A DNA stretch of 64,000 nt, from contig NZ_CP128474.1 in the NCBI RefSeq assembly GCF_030369635.1, positions 1,984,001 to 2,048,000 on the forward strand. The letters are read 5' to 3'. The position numbers were made by a program, and so were the translations under genes. Origin of the DNA: Microbacterium arborescens. GTDB lineage: Bacteria; Actinomycetota; Actinomycetes; Actinomycetales; Microbacteriaceae. Of the stretch, positions 18,714 to 26,071 are shown in pieces (position 1 is the stretch's first letter; the number at the start of each line of letters is the position of its first letter). Below the pieces are notes generated by a model. That model saw nothing but the letters and a program-made list of their open reading frames with translations. It was not told where the DNA came from and made no database searches.

Positions 18714-18719
18714 ATTCTA
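18714..18719 (-). promoter_or_regulatory. TAGAAT box of a leaderless promoter for metG
   Basis: TAGAAT on the minus strand, five of six matches to TATAAT, with six bases to the GTG start. Confidence 0.6.
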
Positions 18720-18766
18720 GTTCGAGTGGGCGGACCGCCGGTGCCGTGTGTCGACGCGGCGGGGCG

Positions 18767-19783
18767 TCAGGCCGTCTCGCGCACGATGAGGGATGTCGGC
18801 AGCACGAGGGGTTCCGGCTCCGCCCCGGCGATCACCTGCAGCACCATGTCGACCATGGCCGAGCTGATCTCGTTCCACGGCTGCCGCATCGTCGTCAGCG
18901 GCGGGTCGTGCGTCGCCGCGAGTCCCGAATCGTCGAAGCCGGCGACGGCGATGTCGTCGGGCACGCGACGCCCGGTGCGACGGATGGCGGCGATCGCACC
19001 GACGGCCATGACGTCGGATGCCGCGAAGACGGCATCGATGTCGGGCGCCCGCTCGAGCAGCCGTGTCATCGCCGCCGCGCCTGCGTCACTCGAATAGACG
19101 TCCTGCTCGACGAGTTCGGGGTCGAACAGGTCACCCATCTCGTCGCGGAAGCCCTGCAGGCGGTACCGGCCGCCCGGGGTGTCGTCGGGACCGGTGATCA
19201 CCGCGATGCGACGGTGACCGCGCGAGAGAAGGTGACGCGTCATGGTGCGCGCGGACTCCTGCTCGTCGACCGAGACGGTGGGGACGTGCGCCCGATCGCC
19301 GAGGGGGACACCGGTGCACACCGTGGGCACCCCCGCGGAGATCAGCGAGGCGAGCAGCGGGTTCGACTCGTGGGACGAGATGAGCAGCACGCCGTCGACG
19401 TGCCCCGCGCGCACGTACCGCTCGACGTTGGCCCGCTCCGCCGCGGTGTCGGCGATCATCAGAACCAGGGTCATCGACCGTTGCGCGAGGGCCTCGGTCG
19501 CACCCCGCAGGAGCAGGGCGAAGGTCGGGTCGGCGAAGAGCAGGTGCTGCGGCTCGGTCAGCAGGAAGGCGAGCGAGTTCGAGCGTCCCGTCGCCAGGCT
19601 GCGCGCGGCGTGGTTGGCGGTGTATCCGGTCTCGCGGATCGCACGGTCGACGGCTTCCCGCGCCTCGGGCGAGACCCAGTGTCCGCCGTTGATGACGCGC
19701 GACACGGTGCCGTGCGAGACGCCGGCCGCCGCCGCGACGTCGCGGATGGTCGGTTTGCGCGACGCGCCGATGGAGCCGTTCAC
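18767..19783 (-). CDS. ganR: LacI-family regulator of the galactan locus
   Basis: LacI-family repressor, 338 residues. The helix-turn-helix is PTIRDVAAAAGVSHGTVSRVI, then the sugar-binding domain with AVFAASDVMAVGAI and DIAVAGFDDSGLA. Its divergent position to a GH42 beta-galactosidase gene and the two palindromes between them suggest it represses the galactan genes and is released by a galacto-oligosaccharide, as GanR does in Bacillus. I chose the GTG at 19783 because it is seven bases after TAGGCT; the frame is open to 19852 but those residues do not look conserved. Confidence 0.82.
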   Translation of the reverse strand: MNGSIGASRKPTIRDVAAAAGVSHGTVSRVINGGHWVSPEAREAVDRAIRETGYTANHAARSLATGRSNSLAFLLTEPQHLLFADPTFALLLRGATEALAQRSMTLVLMIADTAAERANVERYVRAGHVDGVLLISSHESNPLLASLISAGVPTVCTGVPLGDRAHVPTVSVDEQESARTMTRHLLSRGHRRIAVITGPDDTPGGRYRLQGFRDEMGDLFDPELVEQDVYSSDAGAAAMTRLLERAPDIDAVFAASDVMAVGAIAAIRRTGRRVPDDIAVAGFDDSGLAATHDPPLTTMRQPWNEISSAMVDMVLQVIAGAEPEPLVLPTSLIVRETA

Positions 19784-19790
19784 GTCGGCG

Positions 19791-19796
19791 AGCCTA
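19791..19796 (-). promoter_or_regulatory. TAGGCT box of a leaderless promoter for the galactan regulator
   Basis: TAGGCT on the minus strand, seven bases before the GTG at 19783. Confidence 0.5.
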
Positions 19797-19857
19797 CTCC
19801 GCGAGGCACGCCGGGGCCGGCACGCCTCGCGATGAGACGCCGCGTCTGGCACAAGAG

Positions 19858-19873
19858 CTGGGACCGGTCACAG
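19858..19873. promoter_or_regulatory. LacI-type operator, copy 1
   Basis: CTGGGACCGGTCACAG differs at one base from the perfect palindrome 70 bases downstream. With that copy it could allow looping by a tetrameric repressor. Confidence 0.6.
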
Positions 19874-19875
19874 TT

Positions 19876-19921
19876 CGATAACGACGCGTGTCCGGGATGG
19901 CGGGCTCGCTTACAGTTATCG
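19876..19921. repeat. CGATAAC / GTTATCG inverted repeat between the two operators
   Basis: CGATAAC at 19876-19882 and GTTATCG at 19915-19921 are exact inverse copies 32 bases apart, nested between the operators. TACAGT at 19911-19916 within it is a weak -10 candidate for the beta-galactosidase gene. Confidence 0.4.
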
Positions 19922-19927
19922 CACACC

Positions 19928-19943
19928 CTGTGACCGGTCACAG
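19928..19943. promoter_or_regulatory. Perfect 16-bp palindromic operator, copy 2
   Basis: CTGTGACCGGTCACAG is a perfect palindrome with the central CG typical of LacI-family operators. It lies about 40 bases before the beta-galactosidase ATG, where a bound repressor would block initiation. Confidence 0.75.
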
Positions 19944-19981
19944 TACGACCGGCGCATTCGAGAGACACGAGGACGCGTTTC

Positions 19982-22003
19982 ATGCCTGCGAGCGTTTGGC
20001 CGGCCATCGACGGGATCGCCTACGGCGGCGACTACAACCCGGAGCAGTGGCCCCGCGAGATCTGGCGTGAAGACGTCCGCCTCATGCGCGAGGCGGGCGT
20101 GAACCTCGTCAGCGTCGGCATCTTCTCGTGGGCGCTCATCGAGACGAGCGAGGGCGTGTTCGACTTCGAGTGGCTCGACGAGATCATCGGCCTGCTCCAC
20201 GAGAACGGCATCGCCGTCGACCTCGGCACCCCGACGGCGTCGCCGCCGGCCTGGTTCTTCGCCGCCCACCCCGACGCCCGCGCCGTCAACCGCGACGGCG
20301 TGGTCATGGGCTTCGGCTCGCGCGGCATGGCCTCGCACTCCGCTCCCGCGTACCGCGAGGCCGCGGTGCGCATCGCCTCGACGCTCGCCGAGCGCTACGC
20401 CGACCACCCGGCGGTCGTGATGTGGCACGTGCACAACGAGTACGGCGTACCCGTCGGCGAGGACTACTCCGAGCATGCGCAGCGCGCGTGGCGCACCTGG
20501 CTGCAGGAGAAGTACGGGTCGCTCGACGCCCTCAACGCTGCGTGGGGCACCGCGTTCTGGGGCCAGCACTACGGCGTCTGGGACCACGTGGGCGTCCCGG
20601 CCGCCGCGCCGTCGGTCGTGAACCCGGCGCAGCGCCTCGACTTCGCCCGCTTCACCGACGCGCAGCTGCGCGCGTGCTTCATCGCCGAGCGCGACGCCAT
20701 CCGGCGCTTCTCGTCTCTCCCGGTCACGACGAACTTCATGGCCAACCAGCACCACGGCTGCGACCTGTGGGCCTGGGCGCGCGAGGTCGACATCGTCTCG
20801 GACGACCACTACCTCTGGGCCGCGGACGTCGAAGGCGAGATCGGTCTGGCCATCGCCGCGGACCTCTCCCGCTCGGTCGGGGGCGGCAAGCCCTGGATCC
20901 TCATGGAGCACTCGACCTCGGCGGTCAACTGGCAGCCGCGGAACATCGCCAAGCGGCCGGGCGAGATGGCGCGCAACTCGCTCGCCCACCTCGGCCGCGG
21001 TGCGGATGGCATCCTCTTCTTCCAGTGGCGGGCCGGCCGCTCGGGGGCCGAGAAGTTCCACTCGGCGATGCTGCCGCACGCCGGCTCCGAGTCGCGTGTG
21101 TTCCGCGAGGTCGTCGACCTGGGCGCCAGGCTGAACCGCCTCTCCGAGGTGCGCGGTTCGCGCGTGCACGCCGACGTCGCGATCCTGTGGGACTTCGAGT
21201 CGTTCTGGGCGCAGGACCTGGAATGGCGTCCCTCCGAGGACGTCTCGCACGACGAGCGCATTCGGGCGTTCTACGAGCGACTGTGGCGCGACAACATCAC
21301 GGTCGACTTCGCCCTGCCCGGGCACGATCTCTCCGGCTACAAGCTCGTCATCGCGCCCGCGCAGTACCTCCTGCGCCAGGCCGACGCCGACAACCTCAAC
21401 CGGTACGTCGAAGCCGGCGGCACGCTCGTGGTCTCGTTCTTCTCAGCCGTCGTCGATGAGAACGACGCGGTGCACCCGGGAGGCTTCGCCGCTCCGCTCG
21501 AGCCGTCTCTCGGCATCCGCGTCGAGGAGCACCTGCCCCTGCGCGCCGGGACCACCACGACGATCGAGTTCGGCGGCGCGTCGCACACGGCAGACGTCTG
21601 GCATGAGCACCTCGTGGTCTCCGACGCCGAGGCCCGAGCGACCTACGTCGACGGACCGGGCGCGGGGATGCCGGCCGTGACGCGCAAGCGGCACGGCGCC
21701 GGCACGGGCTGGTACGTCAGCACGCGACCGGATGCCGCCGGCCTCGCCGCCATCATGGCCGAGGTCTACGCCGACGCGGGCATCGTCCCGCTCGACGCAC
21801 CCGCCGGACTCGAGATCATCCGCCGCGCGGGCGAGACCGACGACTACGTCATCGCGATCAACCACGCGGAGACGGACGCAGAGCTCGCCCTGGACGGCGT
21901 CGACCTGATGACAGGACACGCCACCCGGGGCACGCTGGAGGTGAGCGCGGGCGACGTCGCCGTCATCCGTGCTCCGCGCACAGCACACGGGAGCGGTCGA
22001 TGA
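19982..22003 (+). CDS. ganA: GH42 beta-galactosidase
   Basis: Cytoplasmic family 42 glycoside hydrolase, 673 residues, with no signal peptide. It hydrolyses beta-galactosides, here most likely galacto-oligosaccharides imported from beta-1,4-galactan. The N-terminal GGDYNPEQWP is a GH42 hallmark. The acid/base is Glu153 in WHVHNEYG and the nucleophile Glu309 in ILMEHSTS. The middle trimerisation domain and small C-terminal beta domain follow in order. ATG 19982 has GAGGA upstream. It is the first gene of an operon with binding protein, permeases and a secreted galactanase. Confidence 0.94.
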   Translation: MPASVWPAIDGIAYGGDYNPEQWPREIWREDVRLMREAGVNLVSVGIFSWALIETSEGVFDFEWLDEIIGLLHENGIAVDLGTPTASPPAWFFAAHPDARAVNRDGVVMGFGSRGMASHSAPAYREAAVRIASTLAERYADHPAVVMWHVHNEYGVPVGEDYSEHAQRAWRTWLQEKYGSLDALNAAWGTAFWGQHYGVWDHVGVPAAAPSVVNPAQRLDFARFTDAQLRACFIAERDAIRRFSSLPVTTNFMANQHHGCDLWAWAREVDIVSDDHYLWAADVEGEIGLAIAADLSRSVGGGKPWILMEHSTSAVNWQPRNIAKRPGEMARNSLAHLGRGADGILFFQWRAGRSGAEKFHSAMLPHAGSESRVFREVVDLGARLNRLSEVRGSRVHADVAILWDFESFWAQDLEWRPSEDVSHDERIRAFYERLWRDNITVDFALPGHDLSGYKLVIAPAQYLLRQADADNLNRYVEAGGTLVVSFFSAVVDENDAVHPGGFAAPLEPSLGIRVEEHLPLRAGTTTTIEFGGASHTADVWHEHLVVSDAEARATYVDGPGAGMPAVTRKRHGAGTGWYVSTRPDAAGLAAIMAEVYADAGIVPLDAPAGLEIIRRAGETDDYVIAINHAETDAELALDGVDLMTGHATRGTLEVSAGDVAVIRAPRTAHGSGR

Positions 22004-22150
22004 CCGTCCCCGAGACCGAGAGACAGACGACGTCTCGCGGCAGGCACTGAGAGAAGAAGCCGACGCCATCCGGCGACGGCATCCACACCGGTCGTGACGG
22101 AGCGACCTCGCGAGAGGCCCTTCCGATCGACCACATCGGAAGGAAGATCC

Positions 22151-23383
22151 ATGCGCAAGATCGGGACCGGCATCGTCGCCATCGCGGCGACCACCGTCCT
22201 GCTCGCCGGTTGCTCCGGCGGCAGCACCCCCAGCGAGAGCGGCAACGCCGACGAAGGTTCCGGCGGCTCGCTCGTCGTCTGGACCGACGCCAACCGCGCA
22301 CCCGCCATCGAGGCGGCTGCGAAGGCGTTCGAAGAGGAGACCGGCACCAAGATCGAGCTGGTCCAGAAGAACTTCGAAGACATCCGCAACGACTTCATCA
22401 ACCAGGTCCCGACCGGCGAGGGCCCCGACATCACCGTCGGCGCCCACGACTTCCTCGGCTCGTTCGTCTCGGCCGGTGTCGTCGACACGATCGACCTTGG
22501 CGACAAGGCCGACCAGATCGAGAAGGTCGCCGTCGACGCGTTCACCTACGACGGCCAGCTCTACGGCTTCCCCTACGCGCTCGAGACGATCGCGCTGGTG
22601 CAGAACACCGACCTCGTCGGCGAAGAGGCGCCGTCGTCCTTCGACGACATGATCGCCCGCGCCCAGGCAGCCGGCGCGGAGCGTCCGTTCGTCATCAACA
22701 CCGCGGGCCAGAAGGGCGACGCCTACACGATGTACGGGTTCCAGACGTCGTTCGGCGCTCCCGTGTTCGTGCAGGACGCCACCGGCTCGTACACGACCGA
22801 GGTCGGCATGGGCGGCGAGGGCGGCGAGGCGTTCGCCACCTGGCTCGGCGCGCACGGCGAGGCCGGCTCGGGCGAGATCTCGACCACGATCGACTACGAC
22901 ACCAACAACGAGCTCTTCGCCGCCGGCACCGCCGCGTACACGGTGCAGGGACCGTGGGCCATCGAGACGCTCACCGCCAACGGCGTGAACGTCAAGGTCA
23001 ACCCCATCCCGTCGGCCGGTGGCGAGACCGCTGCACCGTTCGTCGGAGTCCAGGGCTTCTACATCAGCTCGGAGAGCACGAACAAGCTGCTGGCCCAGGA
23101 GTTCCTGACCACCTACCTCGCGACCGACGACGCGCAGCGCGCGCTCTACGAGGCCGACCCGCGTCTGCCCGCCTGGAAGACGCTCGCCGCGGAGGTCTCG
23201 TCCGACCCCGTCGTGGCCGGCTTCCTGGCCTCCGCCGCTAATGGCGTGCCCCAGCCCTCGATCCCCGAGATGGGCTCGGTCTGGGACCTCTGGAACGCGG
23301 CACAGGTGCAGATCATCAAGGGCGGCGACCCCGTCAGCACCTGGAACACCATGGTGACCGACGTCCAGGCCACGATCGGCTGA
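22151..23383 (+). CDS. ganS: Extracellular sugar-binding lipoprotein of the galactan ABC transporter
   Basis: Solute-binding protein of the maltose/oligosaccharide (MalE) class, 410 residues. The signal peptide ends in a lipobox LLAGC, so Cys21 is the lipidated residue of the mature protein on the outer face of the membrane. The ATG at 22151 follows GGAAGGA. A maltose-type import complex with the next two gene products is clear; galacto-oligosaccharide specificity is inferred from GH42 and GH53 neighbours. The 147 bases before it hold no evident promoter, so it is probably read from the ganA promoter. Confidence 0.9.
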   Translation: MRKIGTGIVAIAATTVLLAGCSGGSTPSESGNADEGSGGSLVVWTDANRAPAIEAAAKAFEEETGTKIELVQKNFEDIRNDFINQVPTGEGPDITVGAHDFLGSFVSAGVVDTIDLGDKADQIEKVAVDAFTYDGQLYGFPYALETIALVQNTDLVGEEAPSSFDDMIARAQAAGAERPFVINTAGQKGDAYTMYGFQTSFGAPVFVQDATGSYTTEVGMGGEGGEAFATWLGAHGEAGSGEISTTIDYDTNNELFAAGTAAYTVQGPWAIETLTANGVNVKVNPIPSAGGETAAPFVGVQGFYISSESTNKLLAQEFLTTYLATDDAQRALYEADPRLPAWKTLAAEVSSDPVVAGFLASAANGVPQPSIPEMGSVWDLWNAAQVQIIKGGDPVSTWNTMVTDVQATIG

Positions 23384-23388
23384 TCCCC

Positions 23389-23421
23389 TCCGGGGGCGGA
23401 GCATTCAGCTCCGCCCCCGGA
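23389..23421 (+). terminator. Perfect 14-bp hairpin between binding-protein and permease genes
   Basis: TCCGGGGGCGGAGC and its exact reverse complement enclose the loop ATTCA, starting five bases after the ganS stop. No T-run follows and the next gene is co-directional, so it more likely protects the ganS message or partly attenuates read-through than ends the operon. Confidence 0.65.
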
Positions 23422-23444
23422 CCTCTCTCGTGAAGGAGATGCAC

Positions 23445-25073
23445 ATGTCGGTCCCCCAGGGAACCGTGAGCGAGAGCGCACCGCCGCCTCGCTCCCCCGA
23501 TCGGTCGCAGCAGCCCGAACCGCACGGCCGACGCTGGTCGGGCATCGGCTGGGGCTTCATCGTGAAGCTTGTGCTGATGGCGATCGTCAATGCCTTCGGC
23601 CTGATGGGGGTGTTCGCCGCCGTCCAAGCCGAGTCGTGGCTCATCGCGACCGCCGCGGCCGTCCTGCTCCTCGCCGCCGACGTCGTCTACTTCACCAAGC
23701 GCGCACTGCCGCTGAAGTACCTGCTGCCGGGCTTGGCGTTCCTGCTCGTCTTCCAGGTCTTCATCTTCGGCTACACCGCGTACATCGCCTTCACCAACTA
23801 CGGTGCCGGCCACGTGGGCTCGCAGGAGCAGGCGGTGGCTGCCGCCCTCGCCCAGGGCGAGCGCCGCATCGACACCTCGCCGTCGTACCCGCTCTCGGTC
23901 GTCGAGCAGGGTGGCGAGTACGGCTTCGCGATCGTCGACGACGGTGAGATCAAGGCCGGCGCCATCGACCGGCCGCTCGAGGTCGTGGGCGAGACGTCGG
24001 GCGCAGGCGCTCCCACCGATGTCCCCGGCTGGAACGTCGTGCCGCGCGGCACCTTCCTCGGCGACCCCGCCCTTCAGGAGCAGATCGTCGAGCTTCGGGT
24101 ACCCGTCTCCGACGACCCCAACGACGGCTCGATCCGAACGCGCGACGGCTCCACCGGTGCGGTGTACCTGTCGACGCTGACCTGGGATGCCGACGCGCAG
24201 ACCATCACCGACACGGCATCCGGCGCCGTGTACACCGCGACCGCCGACGGACGATTCGTCTCCCCTGACGGAGCGGCCCTCCCGACCGGCTGGGTCGTGA
24301 ACGTCGGGTTCGACAACTTCCTGCGCCTCGCCACCGACCCCGGGCTCCTCGAGCCGCTCGCCCTCGTCACGCTCTGGACATTCGTCTGGGCGGCGCTGTC
24401 GGTGATCATCCCGTTCGCGATGGGCCTCGTCGTGGCGCTCATCTTCAACGATCCTCGGGTGAAGGGCCGCAAGGTCCTCCGGACCCTGTTCATCCTCCCC
24501 TACGCCTTCCCGGCGTTCATGTCGGCCCTGTTGTTCCGCGGCATGTTCAACGCCGAGTTCGGAGTCATCAACGAGTTCTTCTTCGGGGGCGCCAACATCG
24601 ACTGGCTCGGCGACCCCTGGCTGGCTCGCATCGCCGTGCTCTTCGTCAACGTCTGGCTGACGTACCCGTACTACTTCCTGGTGTGCACGGGCGCCCTGCA
24701 GGCGCTGCCGTCCGACAGCCTCGAGGCCGCATCGATCGACGGCGCCGGGAGGTTCCGGCAGTTCCGCGCGATCGTCCTGCCGCTCGTGCTGGTGTCGACG
24801 GCTCCCCTGCTGATCTCGTCATTCGCGTTCAGCTTCAACAACTTCACCGTCATCTACATGTTCAACAGCGGCGGGCCGGCGATCCCCGGTGCGCCGTACG
24901 CGCTCGGCTCCACCGACATCCTGATCTCCGCGATCTGGCGCATCTCGGGAGTCTCGGGCGGCGCTGCCGACTACGGCCTGGCCAGTGCCCTGTCGATCCT
25001 CGTGTTCGTCGTGATCGGCGTGATCTCCGCCCTGGCGTTCCGCCAGACCCGCAAGCTGGAGGAGTACCAGTGA
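23445..25073 (+). CDS. ganP: Maltose-type ABC permease MalF-like (galactan operon)
   Basis: Inner-membrane permease of the MalF class, 542 residues. Several membrane segments precede a large extracytoplasmic loop (about residues 120-290), as in MalF, then the core permease domain with the EAA loop LEAASIDGAGRFRQFRAIVLP that contacts the ATPase. I chose ATG 23445 because AAGGAG lies exactly six bases upstream; two in-frame starts (23430, 23439) precede it. It overlaps ganQ by one base. No ATPase gene is present in the operon. Confidence 0.91.
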   Translation: MSVPQGTVSESAPPPRSPDRSQQPEPHGRRWSGIGWGFIVKLVLMAIVNAFGLMGVFAAVQAESWLIATAAAVLLLAADVVYFTKRALPLKYLLPGLAFLLVFQVFIFGYTAYIAFTNYGAGHVGSQEQAVAAALAQGERRIDTSPSYPLSVVEQGGEYGFAIVDDGEIKAGAIDRPLEVVGETSGAGAPTDVPGWNVVPRGTFLGDPALQEQIVELRVPVSDDPNDGSIRTRDGSTGAVYLSTLTWDADAQTITDTASGAVYTATADGRFVSPDGAALPTGWVVNVGFDNFLRLATDPGLLEPLALVTLWTFVWAALSVIIPFAMGLVVALIFNDPRVKGRKVLRTLFILPYAFPAFMSALLFRGMFNAEFGVINEFFFGGANIDWLGDPWLARIAVLFVNVWLTYPYYFLVCTGALQALPSDSLEAASIDGAGRFRQFRAIVLPLVLVSTAPLLISSFAFSFNNFTVIYMFNSGGPAIPGAPYALGSTDILISAIWRISGVSGGAADYGLASALSILVFVVIGVISALAFRQTRKLEEYQ

Positions 25074-25966
25074 TGTCTGCAACCACCACCGTCGCCACCA
25101 CGCCCAGCCGCGTCGGGGCCCGGCGTCGCCGCTGGCTGCTCGAGGTGGGCTGGAAGTACCTCGTCGCGCTCGTCATCCTCTTCTACGCGATGTTCCCGCT
25201 GCTCTACGTCGTCTCGGCCGCGCTCAACCCGCGCGGCAGCCTCGCCGCGAGCAACCAGCTGTTCGGGGTCTTCGATGTCGCGAACTTCGCTTCGCTCGGC
25301 GGCACGTCGTACTGGACCTGGTACGGCAACACGCTGATCGTGAGCGGCGCGTCCGCGGTGGGCGCCGTGCTGATGGGAGCCGCAGCGGCCTACGCGTTCT
25401 CGCGGTTCCGCTTCCGCGGTCGCCGCGCGGGCCTGACGTCGCTCCTCATCATCCAGATGTTCCCGCAGGCGCTCGCGTTCGTCGCGATCTTCCTGATGCT
25501 GCTCGCTCTCGGCGAGGTGTTCCCCGCCCTCGGCCTGAACTCGAAGATCGCCCTCATCTGCGTCTACCTCGGCGGTGCGCTGGGTGTGAACACGTTCCTC
25601 ATGTACGGCTTCTTCAACACGATCCCGATGGAGCTCGACGAGTCGGCGAAGATCGACGGCGCGACGCACGCCCAGGTGTTCTGGCGGATCATCATGCCGC
25701 TCGTGACCCCGATCCTCGCGGTCGTGGCGCTGCTGGCGTTCATCGCGTCGTTCGGCGACTACATCATCTCGAAGATCGTGCTGGTGTCGCAGGACAACTG
25801 GACGCTCGCCGTCGGGATGTTCCAGTGGGTCTCGAACCAGCTCGCCAGCAACTGGGGCCTGTTCGCAGCCGGCGCCGTGCTCGCGTCGATTCCCGTGCTG
25901 GCGCTGTTCCTCGGCCTGCAGCGGTACATCATCGGCGGACTCACGGCCGGCTCCGTGAAGGGCTGA
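25073..25966 (+). CDS. ganQ: Maltose-type ABC permease MalG-like (galactan operon)
   Basis: Second inner-membrane permease, MalG class, 297 residues with six predicted membrane segments. The EAA loop reads LDESAKIDGATHAQVFWRIIMPL, and the protein ends in GGLTAGSVKG, the usual MalG-type end. The ATG overlaps the ganP stop as TGATG. It should pair with GanP and GanS; a shared MsmX/MalK-type ATPase encoded elsewhere is needed. Confidence 0.93.
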   Translation: MSATTTVATTPSRVGARRRRWLLEVGWKYLVALVILFYAMFPLLYVVSAALNPRGSLAASNQLFGVFDVANFASLGGTSYWTWYGNTLIVSGASAVGAVLMGAAAAYAFSRFRFRGRRAGLTSLLIIQMFPQALAFVAIFLMLLALGEVFPALGLNSKIALICVYLGGALGVNTFLMYGFFNTIPMELDESAKIDGATHAQVFWRIIMPLVTPILAVVALLAFIASFGDYIISKIVLVSQDNWTLAVGMFQWVSNQLASNWGLFAAGAVLASIPVLALFLGLQRYIIGGLTAGSVKG

Positions 25967-25969
25967 CGC

Positions 25970-25989
25970 GCGAGAACGCACCCTCTCGC
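25970..25989. repeat. GCGAGA-N8-TCTCGC palindrome with an AGAACGCACC core
   Basis: The element follows the ganQ stop immediately. Its GAGAACGCACC core recurs after ganB (28411), suggesting a family of short intergenic palindromes or a transcript-end structure. Confidence 0.4.
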
Positions 25990-26071
25990 CGAAACCACAC
26001 CGTCCCCGGCACGTCCTCGCCGGGACCGTACGCTTTCGCGCGCCCGCGCGCCGACCTCGAAGGAGAGGCTC

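Noticed and set aside
19784..19852. Longer galactan regulator starting at 19852.
   Set aside because: The extra 23 residues are Arg-rich and cover the TAGGCT promoter box; GTG 19783 matches the usual LacI-family N-terminus.
23389..23421. The ganS hairpin as a true operon terminator.
   Set aside because: No T-run follows, the next gene has its own good ribosome site but no promoter, and the permeases must be co-expressed with ganS.
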